Assembly (NCBI GenBank): GCA_963816725.1
Contig: CAWFMC010000006.1
Coordinates: 62,001 to 126,000 of the forward strand
Reading direction: 5' to 3'
DNA from: CAVSUB01 sp963816725
Lineage (GTDB): Bacteria; Acidobacteriota; Vicinamibacteria; Vicinamibacterales; 2-12-FULL-66-21
DNA: 64,000 nt
Shown: positions 1 to 12,301 of the stretch, one piece after another
How the letters are laid out: each line of letters begins with the position of its first letter
Numbering within the stretch: position 1 is the stretch's first letter
The notes under the pieces: generated by a model
What the model saw: the letters and a program-made list of their open reading frames with translations, nothing else
Told to the model about the DNA's origin: nothing
The model's database searches: none
Program-made: the position numbers and the translations under genes

Positions 1-1555
1 GCATCTCCGGACGGTACTTCTCCATTGTCGCCTTGTTCAGGTCGATCGCCGGCGTGTCCTCCGGGCGGATCAGCGGCTCGTACTTGACCTCCTTGGTCTG
101 AACGTCACGGAAGTACGTCCACGCCTGTTCGACCAGCGCCGGCTTCAGCAGCAGGTCGAGCATCGTCATCGCCTGGACCTTGGCGCCGGCGGTCGCGCCC
201 TTGTGCGCGATCGGCGTCGCCATGGAGATCGCGTTCGCCCAGTTGTGCCCGGGCAGGCCGGGAATGTTCGAGGGATAACGGAGCGTCACCGTCGGGACGT
301 TCCACGAGATGTCGCCGATGTCGTCCGAGCCGCCGCCCTGATTGTTCTCGACCGGCCCCTGAAGCCGTTCGGCCAGTCGGGTGGTCAGACCGGTTTCACG
401 CGATCCGAGCTCCTTCTGGAGCGCCTTGGCCAGAGTCTGGTCGGCGTCGCTCCACGTCGGCAGCCCGATCGCCTGGATGTTGGCGAAGGTGGTCTCGGCG
501 ACGACCTTGTTGAAGTGCTGCGGCCACGCGCTGCCGAGGACCCGCGAGGGCAGCAGCTCGGTTCCGGTCATCAGGGCGGCCCCCTTTGCGACGTCATCTC
601 CGATCTGCCAGAGCTCCTTGATCTTCGGGTACGTCGTCTGGCGGAAGTAGTACCAGACCGAGGCGGTGCGCGGAACGACGTTGGGCTGGTCGCCACCGTC
701 GGTGATGACGTAGTGGGAGCGTTGCTCGAGCGGCAGGTGCTCACGGCGGAAGTTCCAGCCGATGTCCATCAGCTCCACCGCGTCGAGGGCGCTTCTGCCC
801 CGCCACGGCGCGGCGGCGGCATGCGCCGTCTGGCCGCGGAACGAGTACTGGACAGAGACGAGGCCGGTACCGGCGCGTTCGCCCCAGGACACGCCGAACC
901 CGTCATCCACGTGGCTGAACAGGGCGACATCGACGTCCTTGAAGAGCCCGGCGCGGATGTAGTACGCCTTGGTCCCGACCAGTTCCTCGGCGGTACCGGT
1001 CCAGATCCGGATCGTGCCCGGCAGCTTCTCGCGCTGCATGATCTTCTTCACCGCAATCGCCGCGGTGATGTTGAGCGCCTGACCGGAATTGTGGCCTTCG
1101 CCATGTCCCGGCGCGCCTTCGATCATCGGCGAGTAGTAGGCCACGCCCGGCTTCTGCGAGGCCTGGGGAATGCCGTCGATGTCGGACCCGAGCGCGAGCA
1201 CCGGCTTGCCGGAGCCCCAGGTGGCGACGAAGGCCGTCGGCACACCGGCCACGCCCCTCTGCACGGTGAAGCCATTCTTCTCGAGCGCGTCGATCAGGTA
1301 GCGGTTGGTTTCGATTTCCTGAAAGCCCAGCTCGCCGAAGCTGAAGATTGAATCGATCATCTGCTGGGTGAACGTCTGCATCCGATCGACGTCGGCCACT
1401 GCCTCGGCCTTCAGCCCGCGGGTGCGATCATCGTCCGGCGTAAGCGCGGCAGCCGGCACCCCGTCCGCCGGGCGGGCCGGGCGATTCTGCGCCAGCGGCG
1501 CGGCCGTAAGCACGGCGCAGACCGCAAGCACACTGATCCACTGGCGTCGAGGCAT
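1..1555 (-). CDS. M20-family amidohydrolase, AbgB-like (3' end outside window)
   Basis: The reading frame opens at an ATG with a GGAGG site just upstream and stays open for 518 codons to the window edge, so the C-terminus is missing. The N-terminus is a hydrophobic signal-like segment, suggesting export. The protein follows the M20 / p-aminobenzoyl-glutamate hydrolase subunit B plan: a catalytic-domain metal region around residue 150, then the lid-domain segment GQTAHAAAAPW near residue 243, NVVPRTASVWYYFRQ, and a late GGGSDDIGDISW segment. Known relatives cleave aminoacyl or amide bonds using two zinc ions. The usual GHxCGHN motif reads GHGEGHNSG here, with Glu in the Cys position. The substrate cannot be assigned; a periplasmic peptidase or amidohydrolase is the safe reading. 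Confidence 0.85.
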   Translation of the reverse strand, partial: MPRRQWISVLAVCAVLTAAPLAQNRPARPADGVPAAALTPDDDRTRGLKAEAVADVDRMQTFTQQMIDSIFSFGELGFQEIETNRYLIDALEKNGFTVQRGVAGVPTAFVATWGSGKPVLALGSDIDGIPQASQKPGVAYYSPMIEGAPGHGEGHNSGQALNITAAIAVKKIMQREKLPGTIRIWTGTAEELVGTKAYYIRAGLFKDVDVALFSHVDDGFGVSWGERAGTGLVSVQYSFRGQTAHAAAAPWRGRSALDAVELMDIGWNFRREHLPLEQRSHYVITDGGDQPNVVPRTASVWYYFRQTTYPKIKELWQIGDDVAKGAALMTGTELLPSRVLGSAWPQHFNKVVAETTFANIQAIGLPTWSDADQTLAKALQKELGSRETGLTTRLAERLQGPVENNQGGGSDDIGDISWNVPTVTLRYPSNIPGLPGHNWANAISMATPIAHKGATAGAKVQAMTMLDLLLKPALVEQAWTYFRDVQTKEVKYEPLIRPEDTPAIDLNKATMEKYRPEM

Positions 1556-1623
1556 CCGGGTCTCCTCCCCTGTGCAACTGAAGCGCCCGAGGATAGCAAA
1601 CTTCACGGATAATGGAGCTTCGG

Positions 1624-2644
1624 ATGGAACTCACCGATCGCTTCGGACGGCCGCTACGCAGCCTGCGGATCTCGGTCACCGACCGGTGCAATCTGCGCTG
1701 CCAGTACTGCATGCCCGAGACAGACTACGCGTGGCTGCCGCGCGAGAGTGTGCTCAGCTTCGAGGAGATCGCGACTGCTGGCGGATGTGTTCGCCGATCT
1801 CGGCGCCGATCGGGTGCGGCTCACGGGCGGCGAGCCCCTGTTGCGGCGCGACCTGGCGTCGCTGATCGAAACGCTCGCCGTGAAACCAGCGATCCAGGAT
1901 CTTGCACTGACGACCAATGGCGTGCTGCTGGCACGGCATGCGGCGGAGCTCCGGCGCGCCGGCCTCCAGCGGATCACGATCAGCCTGGACACGCTCCATC
2001 CCGATCGCTTCGAGGCGCTCACCCGCTTCGACGAGCACGCGGCTGTGCTGGCGGGCATCGACGCGGCGGTGGCCGAGTTCGGCCGGGTGAAGCTCGACAC
2101 CGTCGTCATCCGCGGCGTCAATGACGACGAGCTGGTGGCGCTCCTGGAGTTCAGCCGGTCACGTCACGCCGAAGTGCGCTTCATCGAGTACATGGACGTC
2201 GGCGGAGCGACCCGCTGGTCGCCGGACGCGGTCGTCTCGCGCCGGCAGATGCTGGCGCAACTGGCGCAGGTCTACGGAGAGATCCAGCCGGTGGGTCCAC
2301 GAACGGCGGCCCCGGCGGAACGCTTCCAGCTGCCCGATGGGCTGACGTTCGGGATCATCCCGTCGACCACGGAGCCATTCTGCGCCACCTGCGATCGAGC
2401 GCGCCTCACGGCCGACGGCGTGTGGCTGATGTGCCTCTACGCGCGGGCCGGCACCGATCTGCGGCGTCCGCTCCGAGCCGGAGCCACGAGTGAGGAACTG
2501 TCGCGGCTGATCACCACGGTCTGGTCGTCGCGCGCCGACCGCGGTGCCGAAGAACGCCTTGCGCTCGATCGTCGGGAGACGCTGATCCCGATCGCCGCGC
2601 TGCGCCGCGACGCCCATCTCGAGATGCACACGCGGGGCGGGTAG
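1624..2644 (+). CDS. moaA: GTP 3',8-cyclase MoaA (frameshifted)
   Basis: MoaA is the radical SAM enzyme that converts GTP to 3',8-cyclo-GTP, the first step of molybdenum cofactor synthesis. The N-terminal cluster motif CNLRCQYC (C-x3-C-x2-C) is followed by the RLTGGEP segment, a C-terminal second-cluster motif CATC followed 13 residues later by Cys, and the conserved terminal Gly-Gly (ending TRGG). The start at 1624 is preferred because GGAG lies six bases upstream; an in-frame ATG at 1612 is the alternative. Frame is lost by one extra base near 1774: deleting an A there gives EEIALLADVF, exactly the family spacing. The cofactor is needed by the MsrP homologue encoded at 12924-13883. The frame error is discussed in the findings. 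Confidence 0.9.
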
Positions 2645-2979
2645 CGCTTTCCGCTTTCCGCTTTGAAACGCTAGTCCCGCACGCGAGAGCGGTTGCTGAC
2701 ACGCGCCCGACCTGAAGGTCGGGCCTACGCAAAGCTGGGTGCTACGCGCGACTGGGTTGCTACACAGGACTGGCCTCTGCGACGGGACTCGTGCTCGCGC
2801 CGGTCGTGGCGATGACATCCGTAGGCCCGACCTTCAGGTCGGGCGTCATCTTGATCTCCGATCGCGGATCGACTCTTCCGGCATCACTGTCGTCCGAATT
2901 CACACATTCGGTGTCCCAGAAGAGCGCCGAGCGCCAAGCGCCAAGCGCCAAGCGCCAAGCGCCCAAGCGCCCGGCGGCC
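2644..2979. repeat. Intergenic repeat block: heptamers plus an inverted REP-like pair
   Basis: No gene is seen in this gap between moaA and the BACON gene. It begins with about three GCTTTCC heptamers (2646-2665) and ends with a run of about six GCGCCAA heptamers (2923-2975), which on the opposite strand read as similar GGCGCTT units, so the two ends are roughly inverted. Between them sits an exact 23-bp inverted pair (2706-2728 and 2821-2843), and each copy itself contains the palindrome CCCGACCTGAAGGTCGGG. The structure resembles a REP/BIME unit. Confidence 0.75.
2706..2843. repeat. Inverted pair of REP-like palindromes
   Basis: The 23 bases at 2706-2728 are the exact reverse complement of those at 2821-2843. 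Each copy consists of the perfect palindrome-like hairpin CCCGACCTGAAGGTCGGG plus a CCTAC tail. Two tailed palindromes in head-to-head orientation about 90 bp apart is the classical arrangement of a REP doublet mobilised by a RAYT-type transposase. No such transposase lies in this window. Confidence 0.7.
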
Positions 2980-5900
2980 CTACTGCCCCTCGGCGACAAC
3001 GCGCAGCCCCGTGACCACGGCAGGCGTGCCGTTGTTGCTCTGCGTCACGGTGAAGGTGGCGCTCCCGATCGTGATGACGCCCACGCGACTTGCGCCGGTG
3101 TTGTTGACGGTCACGCCGTAGCTCACCGTGCCCTGCAACACCTGTGCGTTGGTCACGGTCAACCACGCCGCGGACGAGGTCGCGGTCCAGGCGCAGCTGG
3201 TGGGGTTCGTGACCGAGACGCTGCCACTCGCCTTTTTCGAGTTGATCGCGACCGTCCCCGGGCTGACCGTCACGGCGCAGGTCGGCGCGCCGGCCTGCGT
3301 CACCGTGAACGTCTGACCGCCGATGGTGAGCGCCGCGGTGCGCGCGGTCGTCGACGTGTTGGCGGCCACACTGAACGACACCGTGCCGGGGCCCGTGCCG
3401 CTGCCTCCTGCGGTCGGGGTCAGCCACACCGCATTGGTGGTCGTGGTCCAGGCGCAGCCGGCCGGAGCCGTCACGGCGACTGACCCGCTGCCCGCCACGG
3501 CCGTAAACGACTGGCTTGCCGTGGAGATGGTGAAGGTGCACGGCGCGCCGGCCTGGGTCACGGTCACCGTCTGACCGGCGACGGTCAGAGTCGCCGTCCT
3601 CGGCGTCTGGCCGGTGTTCGCGGTCGCGGCGAAGGTCAGGGTGCCGGTGCCGTTGCCGCTGCCCCCCGACGTCACGGTCAGCCAGCTCGCGCTGCTCGAC
3701 GACGTCCAGGCGCAGCCGGACGGCGCGGTCACGGTGATCGTGCCGCCGCCAGCGGCGGTGGTGAGTGACTGGCTGGTCGCCGAGACGGTGAACGTGCAGG
3801 GCGTATTCGCCTCGTTGACGGTGAACGTCTGCCCGGCGATGGTCAGCGCCGCGGACCGCGCCGTGGTGCCGGTATTCACGGCCACGCTGAAGGTCAGCGT
3901 GCTCGTGCCGTTGCCGCTGCCGCCCGACGTCACGGTGAGCCAGCTGGCGTTGCTCGACGAGGTCCAGGCGCAGCCGGCAGGAGCCGTTACCGTCACGGTC
4001 CCCGTGCCGCCGGGCGCGGCGAACGCTTGACTCGTGGCCGAGATGGTGTAGGTGCACGGCACGCCGGCCTGCGTCACGGTGTAGGTCTGACCGGCAATCG
4101 TCAACGTCGCCGTCCGGGTGGTCGCCGTCGTATTCGCCGCCACGCTGTACGTCACCGTCCCGTTCGCGGCGCCGCTCGCGCCGGCGGTGACGGTCATCCA
4201 CGCCGCGTTACTCGTCGCCGTCCACCCGCAACCAGTCGCTGCGGTGACGTTCACCGAGCCTGTGCCGGCCGCGGCCGTGAACGACTGCGCCGTCGTCGCC
4301 AGCACGTAAGTGCACGGCGCGGCGGCCTGGGTGACGGTCAACGTCTGGCCGGCGATCGTCACGGTGCCGACGCGGACGGTGGTCGTGGGGTTCGCAGCGA
4401 CCGTGATGTTGACGGCGCCGCTGCCGCTGCCGCTCGCCCCGCCCGTGACGGTGATCCACGGGGCGTTGCTGACGGCAGTCCACCAACAGCCACTCGAGGC
4501 CGTAACGGTGATCGAGCTGTTCGTCGCTGCCGCGGTTGCCGACTGGGCGGTCGTCGACAACGAGTAGCTGCACGGCGATGCGGTTTGCGGCGCCTGCGTC
4601 AGCGTGAGCGTCTGGCCGCCAATCGTCAGCGTCGCGGTTCGGGCGCTGGTGCTGGTGGTCGGCGCCACGGTGAAGGCGGCGTTCCCCGACCCGGTGCCCG
4701 TGCCCGTGCTGAAGGTGACCCAGGCCGCGTCGCTCGTCGCGGTCCAGGCGCAGGTCGATCCCGCCGTGACGGTGACCGAGCCGGTGCCGCCGCGTGGATC
4801 GAGGAACTGAGCCGCGCTGTCCGACGCGATGGTGTAGCCGTACGCGCCGTAGACGCCCTTCCAGCTGCCGGCAGTCGTGTCGTCGGTCTTGAGGAAGCTC
4901 GCGCTCGTGCCGGTCGCCGCCGCTCCAGCTGGCGGCTCGCCGAGGAACACACCGCTGACCACCGCGTTCGTACCTGTGACTTTGGTAACCCGGAGCGTGA
5001 CGTGGCCGGTGACCGTCCACACCACGTATTTGCCGCCGGAGAAGCTGGTCAGGCTCCGGGCATCGAGCGTCACGCCGCTCTGATCGAGCAGCTCGTACCG
5101 CTGCTCGCGCCCGTCGGCATCGTAGTCGATGGCGTAGACGGCCAGCTGTTGCGCCCGGCCGGACGCGACGTTCACGTCGATGGTGAACGTATCGCCGTAC
5201 CAAGCCGCCATGACGCGATCGGTTGTGGCGCGTTCCAGCGCGCCGCTCTCGGAGGTTCCGGACAGCCAGGTCCATGAGCTCGCGCCGTTGACGGCGAGAC
5301 TCGCCGGGACCGGCAATCCTGCGGGCGTGATGGCCACACTGCAGCTGACACCTGTCTGCGTGACCGTGAAGCTCTGGCGCGCCGATCGTGAGCGTTGCCG
5401 ACCGTGAGCTGCTACCCGCATTGGGCGCGACGCTGAACGCGACGCTCCCGGGTCCGCTGCCGTTCGCGCCTGACGTCACCGTCAGCCATGCCGCGCTGCT
5501 GGACGCCGTCCACCCGCAGCCGCTTCCAACGCTGACTGCGACCGATCCGCTGCCGCCCGCCGCGACAAATGCCTGGCTGCTGGTCGAGAGGCTCACCGTG
5601 CAATTCACGACCGGGCCCGCCGCCTGCGTGACGGTGAAGATCTGCCCGCCGATGGTCACGTTAGCGATGCGGCCGGGCGCCGTCGGGTTGACGGCGGCGC
5701 TGAACGCGACGGTGCCGTTGCCGGTGCCGTTGCTCCCTGAAGTGACGGTCAGCCACGCCGCGTCACTGCTCGCGGTCCAGTTGCAGGTGCCGGCCGCCGT
5801 CACGGCAACCGATCCGGTTCCTCCTGCGGCGGCGACGGCCTGCGCGGTCGTGGCGAGCGCCACCGAACACAGCGGATCGACCTGCGCCGCCTGAGTCATC

Positions 5901-7546
5901 GATAACGTCTGGCCGCCCACGGTCAGCGTCGCCGTCCGCAACACGCCGGTCGTGTTCGGCGCCACGCTCATGGTCGCGGTGCCGGAACCGCTGCCGCTCG
6001 CCGCGGTCACGGTCAGCCACGGCGCGCTGCTCTCCGCCGTCCACGCACACCCGGTCGCCGTCGTCACGGCAGCCGAACCCGATCCGCCCGAGGCAGCCAG
6101 GCGCTGGCTCGCCGCATCTCCGGCGACCGTGTATCCGTCCTCGCCGTAGACGCCCTTCCAGGATCCCTGTGTTCCGTTGTCGGCCTTGACAAAGCTCGCC
6201 GCCGCCGCGCCGCCGTTCGCCGATCCCGAACCGACCAGGATGCCGCTGACCACCGCGTTCGCGCCGGTGACCTTCGTGACGTTGATCGTCACGTGCCCCC
6301 GGACCGACCACACGAGATATCTCCCGGCGCCGAAACCGGAGACGGTCTGGGTGTCGAGCAACGCGCCGCTCTGATCGACGACGTCGAACCGCTGAACGCG
6401 GCCGTTGTTGTCGTAGTCGGCGACGTAGAGGGCGATCTGCTCGGTACGTCCCGCGCCGACGTTGACGTCGATGCTGAACGCATCGCCATACCAGGCGGCT
6501 TTCAGCCGGTCGGTCGCGGCCGAGCGCTGGAGCGCGACCACATCGGTTGTCGAGGCGGCCCACGTGTATGCCGAAACGCCCGACACGGTGACCTGCGCCG
6601 CCAGCGGCAGGAGCGTCGGTGCAAGGCCGATCGAACAGCTCGCCGCGCTCTGCGTCACCGTGAACGTCTGACCAGCGATGGTCAACGCGGCGGTCCGCGG
6701 GAAGAGGGTTGTGTTGGCCGCGGCGCTATACCCGATCACATCGGCCCCGCTACTGGCCGACGGCGTTTTCACGGTCAGCCATGACGCGCTGCTGGAGACG
6801 GTCCAGGGGCACCCGAGCGGCGCAGAGACTGTCAGTTGGCCGTTGCCGCCAACCGAATCCGCTGGCGCACTGCTCGAAGCGAGACTGATGGTGCACGCCG
6901 CGCCAGCCTGGGTCACGGTGAACGCCTGGCCCGCGATGGTCAGGACACCGGTGCGGCTGCTCTGGGTGTTGGTTGGTGAAACGGCAACGCTCACCGTGCC
7001 GGCGCCGATGCCGCTTGCCGCCGAGGTCACGTTCAGCCAGCTCGCATCGGTTGTCGCCGTCCACGCGCAACTGGAGTCGACCGTCACCGACGTGCTCGTC
7101 GCGCCGCCCGCGGCTGGCGCCGAGAACGCACCGGCGCTCAAGGTGGCGGTGCAGCTGGTGTACTGGAACTGATTGGAGACCGCGCTCACCGCGGAGCCGC
7201 CAGGCCCGTTGGCCATTACGCGCGCTTCGTACGTCACGCCGACCGAGGCAAACGGCGCCATCAACGACCTGAAGTCGACGCGGACCTTGTTATCCGGATC
7301 CACCGCGGGCTTGCCGAGGCTGATCGTTCGGACAGCACTGGACTGGCCAACCACGTAGATCGCCAGCTGATACTCGCTCACGATCGCCCTCCCGTCTGCG
7401 GACGTCAGTGCATCGTCGGGCGAGGGCGTGAACTCCACCCAGCTGGGATTCAAGGCGCTTTGTGCGAAGGCGCTGGTCGAAACGGCAGCGACGGCGAATA
7501 TGAAGGACAGCTGGCGCAGTACGCGCGAGAGACTCACTCGGTACAT
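2980..7546 (-). CDS. Secreted BACON-repeat protein, about 1,520 residues (frameshifted)
   Basis: The start at 7546 gives a clear signal peptide ending TSAFAQ. A fibronectin-like region of about 130 residues follows, then about twelve BACON-type beta-sandwich repeats, each starting near a Cys and containing WTA..AAWLTVT and ending TLTIGGQTFTVTQ. BACON domains are extracellular carbohydrate- or protein-binding modules. Twice (near 6630-6100 and 5340-4800) the repeats are interrupted by a longer related module containing AWYGDxFxIDVNV and SWKGVYG. The frame changes near 5380, where ATC GGC GGC CAG should be read but one extra base is present; repeats continue normally on both sides. No catalytic domain is visible. 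A cell-surface or secreted binding role is inferred. Confidence 0.85.
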
Positions 7547-7806
7547 GTCGTTGCCTGATACCAGAGGAGCGTGAGTACTGCTGGGGGGCGGCCTCGGTTC
7601 CTCAGGTGAGCAACATGTACGCCAGTGAGAAATGACGGACGTTTCGCGCGGGGGTGTAGTGACTTCAGTCGTGACGCTGACGAAAAGCGTTATTGACGGC
7701 ACCCGCTGCGCACACGACGTGCGCTGGATCAGGTCCGTTCACCGCATGCGCCGGACGTTTCAGCGATGACGCCTCGAGGTTGACTTGCAGTCTCGAAACT
7801 TCAACA
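7547..7806. other. Intergenic, no feature seen
   Basis: This stretch holds the upstream region of the BACON gene and the 3' flank of the protease gene. No RNA gene, repeat or convincing promoter hexamer pair was found on either strand. Confidence 0.5.
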
Positions 7807-9264
7807 TCACTTTTCGACCTTGAACGACAGATATTGCAGCACGCCCTCGCGCTCGACCTGCAGCACGAAGGGAGCGTTGGCCGGCAACGCCGCGAGCCGC
7901 TCGCGCAGCCGCACGACACTTTCTACCGGCGTGCCGTTGATCGCATAGATCACATCGCCGGCCTGCAGACGCCCCTGCTGTGAGACCGGCGTGCCGGCGG
8001 CCGCCAGCGCGACGACGATGCCCTTGTCGCCGCGCAGATCCGGCAGCAGCGCGTTGAGGGTCGGATTCAAGTCGACGCCGTAGACGCCGATGTCTTTGAT
8101 GGCATTCTGCGGCGACACGAGATCGGCGAGGCGGCCCATGTCGTTGGCGCGCTCGCTGACACCAACCCGCAGCGTCAGCTTCCGCTCGCCGCGCTGGATC
8201 TCGATCGCGACCTGCTCGCCGATCGCGCGCGTGTAGAGATTGACCCGGAACTGACGCCCGTTCTCCATCCGCTTGCCGTCCACCGCGAGCACGACATCGC
8301 CGGGCCGCAGCCCGGCGCGATCGGCCGGCCCGCGCGGGGTGACGTCAGACAGGATGACACCGGCGTCCGGCCCGAGCTTCAGCGCCTCGGCGATCAACGG
8401 CGTCACCGTCTGCGGGTTGACGCCGATCTCGCCGCGGCGAACACGCCCGGTCTTGCGAATCTGCGTGAACACGTTGCGCACGATGTTGCTCGGCGCGGCG
8501 AAGCCAATCCCCTCGTTGCCGCCGGACTGGCTGTAGATCATCGTGTTGATGCCGACCAGCTTGCCTTCCGTGTCGACCAGCGCGCCGCCGCTGCTGCCCG
8601 GGTTGATGGGCGCATCGGTCTGCACGTAGATCATCGGATCGTCGGCGTTCAGTTGCCGCGCCACCGCGCTCACCACGCCCATGGTGACCGACGAGTCGAG
8701 CCCGAGCGGGCTGCCGAAAGCCAGCACCAGCTGGCCCGGACGGAGCGTGTCCGAATCACCGATCGGCAGCGCCGGCAGTCCCTTGGCCTCGACCTTCACC
8801 ACCGCGAGGTCGGTCTCGTGATCGATCGCCACCACCTGGGCGCCGACGTTCCGGCCGCGCCGCCGCACGATCGATCGCCCGGGCGCCCCGCCGGTCGCGG
8901 CGAGCGGCAGCTCGACCTCGAGCCGCGTCGCGTATTCGATGACGTGGGCGTTCGTCAGGATGTAGCCGTCTGAATCGAGGATCACGCCGGACCCGGTACT
9001 CCGCTCGAGCGCCGGCTCGCCGGTCGCGGTCTGATCCTCCTCGTCGGGCGGAACGTAGCCGGTGACGAAGATTTGCACGACGCTCGGGCTGACGCGCTCG
9101 ACGAGCTGCTCGAGCGAATGGGACAGTTCGCTCAGCCCGGCCACCCCGTGTGCCGCCGGCGGCGCCTGGACCGCAGTTGCCTGCGCGGAGAGTGAAGGAG
9201 CCGCCGCGAGGATCGCTGCCGCCGCCAGACACACCGCCGCCGTCGGTTGAGATACGACACGCAT
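7807..9264 (-). CDS. HtrA/DegP-family serine protease with two PDZ domains
   Basis: This is a periplasmic trypsin-like protease of the Deg/HtrA family, which degrades or refolds damaged envelope proteins. A signal peptide ends near SLSAQA. Numbered from the upstream ATG at 9273, the triad is H110 in TNAHVIEY, D155 in DHETDLAVV and S228 in NPGSSGGALVD. The oxyanion loop and GIGFA substrate-pocket segment are present. A first PDZ domain (around residues 300-390, GVILSDVTPRGPADRAGL) and a second (around 410-485, GTPVSQQGRLQAGDVIYAI) follow. The ATG at 9264 is chosen because AGGA sits at proper spacing; the ATG at 9273 is immediately after that AGG and is less likely. The total length is normal for DegQ/MucD proteins. 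Confidence 0.93.
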   Translation of the reverse strand: MRVVSQPTAAVCLAAAAILAAAPSLSAQATAVQAPPAAHGVAGLSELSHSLEQLVERVSPSVVQIFVTGYVPPDEEDQTATGEPALERSTGSGVILDSDGYILTNAHVIEYATRLEVELPLAATGGAPGRSIVRRRGRNVGAQVVAIDHETDLAVVKVEAKGLPALPIGDSDTLRPGQLVLAFGSPLGLDSSVTMGVVSAVARQLNADDPMIYVQTDAPINPGSSGGALVDTEGKLVGINTMIYSQSGGNEGIGFAAPSNIVRNVFTQIRKTGRVRRGEIGVNPQTVTPLIAEALKLGPDAGVILSDVTPRGPADRAGLRPGDVVLAVDGKRMENGRQFRVNLYTRAIGEQVAIEIQRGERKLTLRVGVSERANDMGRLADLVSPQNAIKDIGVYGVDLNPTLNALLPDLRGDKGIVVALAAAGTPVSQQGRLQAGDVIYAINGTPVESVVRLRERLAALPANAPFVLQVEREGVLQYLSFKVEK

Positions 9265-9321
9265 CGTGGTCATCCTGTGTGAAGACGAACTACGGACCTG
9301 CCCTCCCGGCGGGACGAGAGG

Positions 9322-9999
9322 CTAGACCCCGGCCGGTTGCGGCAGCAGGCTGTCGAAGGCGTCAGGCGCCAACTCCTCGAGCGAGCCGACCGCCACGTCC
9401 GCGGAGAGCCGCGTTGTCGCACTGACGCCGATGCAGCGCATCCCGGCGCGCCGCGCCGCCTCGACGCCGACAGCGGCGTCTTCGACCACCACGCAGCGAT
9501 CCGGCGGCACGTTGACCGCCCGCGCGGCGGCGAGGAAGACATCCGGCGCGGGCTTGCCGTGGACGACATCCTCGGCGCCTACGATCACCGTGATCACCGC
9601 GTCGAGGCCAATCGCCCGAAGCATGACCTCGACGTTGGCCCGCGGGGCAGACGAGGCGACGGCCTGACGCCATCCGGCGTCCCGCAGGCGGGTCGCCCAG
9701 GTCACCGCGCCCGGCAGCGCGCGGAGGCCGTCCGCTGCAATCCGGCGCCGATAGACGGCCTCTTTGTCGTCGCCGAAGCGTGCGATGGCCTCGGCGGTGA
9801 CCTCTCGGCCCAGCCACTCGCGCAGGAAGCTTTCGTTGCGCTGCCCGAAGGCCGCGGTGAACTGTTCGCGGGTCAGCGTCCGGCCGGTCGCGGCCATGGC
9901 TTCACGCCAGGCCTCCCAGTGCTGCTCGCCCGAGTCGGCGAGCGTTCCGTCCATGTCCCAGAGTACGGCCCGAGACCGGTCGATGGTCCGCTTGTGCAT
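9322..9999 (-). CDS. HAD-superfamily hydrolase, beta-phosphoglucomutase-like
   Basis: This 225-residue cytoplasmic enzyme has all four HAD motifs: DMDGTLADS (nucleophile and acid-base aspartates), SSAPR (motif II Ser), K in HGKPAPDVF (motif III) and VVEDAAVGVEAA (motif IV). The order and the helical cap between motifs I and II match the beta-phosphoglucomutase / phosphoglycolate phosphatase group. Known relatives act on small phosphorylated sugars; the substrate is not readable. The gene lies downstream of the radical SAM gene on the same strand but is separated from it by a strong terminator-like hairpin, so the two are probably not co-transcribed. Confidence 0.88.
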   Translation of the reverse strand: MHKRTIDRSRAVLWDMDGTLADSGEQHWEAWREAMAATGRTLTREQFTAAFGQRNESFLREWLGREVTAEAIARFGDDKEAVYRRRIAADGLRALPGAVTWATRLRDAGWRQAVASSAPRANVEVMLRAIGLDAVITVIVGAEDVVHGKPAPDVFLAAARAVNVPPDRCVVVEDAAVGVEAARRAGMRCIGVSATTRLSADVAVGSLEELAPDAFDSLLPQPAGV

Positions 10000-10013
10000 G
10001 AGGCAATCAGGTG

Positions 10014-10054
10014 AGGAAAACGAACGGCCGCGCGCCCGAAGGCTGCGCGGCCGT
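10014..10054 (-). terminator. Intrinsic terminator of the radical SAM gene
   Basis: A perfect 10-bp stem (ACGGCCGCGC at 10024-10033 against GCGCGGCCGT at 10045-10054) encloses an 11-base loop. On the minus strand it is followed by TTCGTTTTCC. It lies 22 bp after the stop codon of the upstream gene, as expected for a Rho-independent terminator, although the T-run is short. Confidence 0.75.
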
Positions 10055-10075
10055 GACGAGGGCGACGGACGAGGG

Positions 10076-12172
<2,097 letters not shown>

Positions 12173-12301
12173 GGTCGCACGATAACGAATCTGGTAGGCG
12201 CGGCGCGCCGAAAAACAGGCAGACGGGCGGTAGCGGGGGTGAACGGGCGTTATCTGCGGCCAAAGGCTCTCACCGCACCACCCATCCGCGGGGCTAAGAC
12301 G

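Noticed and set aside
32..1351. A + strand open frame of about 380 codons over the AbgB-like gene
   Set aside because: The minus frame has a signal peptide, ribosome site and continuous M20-family motifs; the + frame has none.
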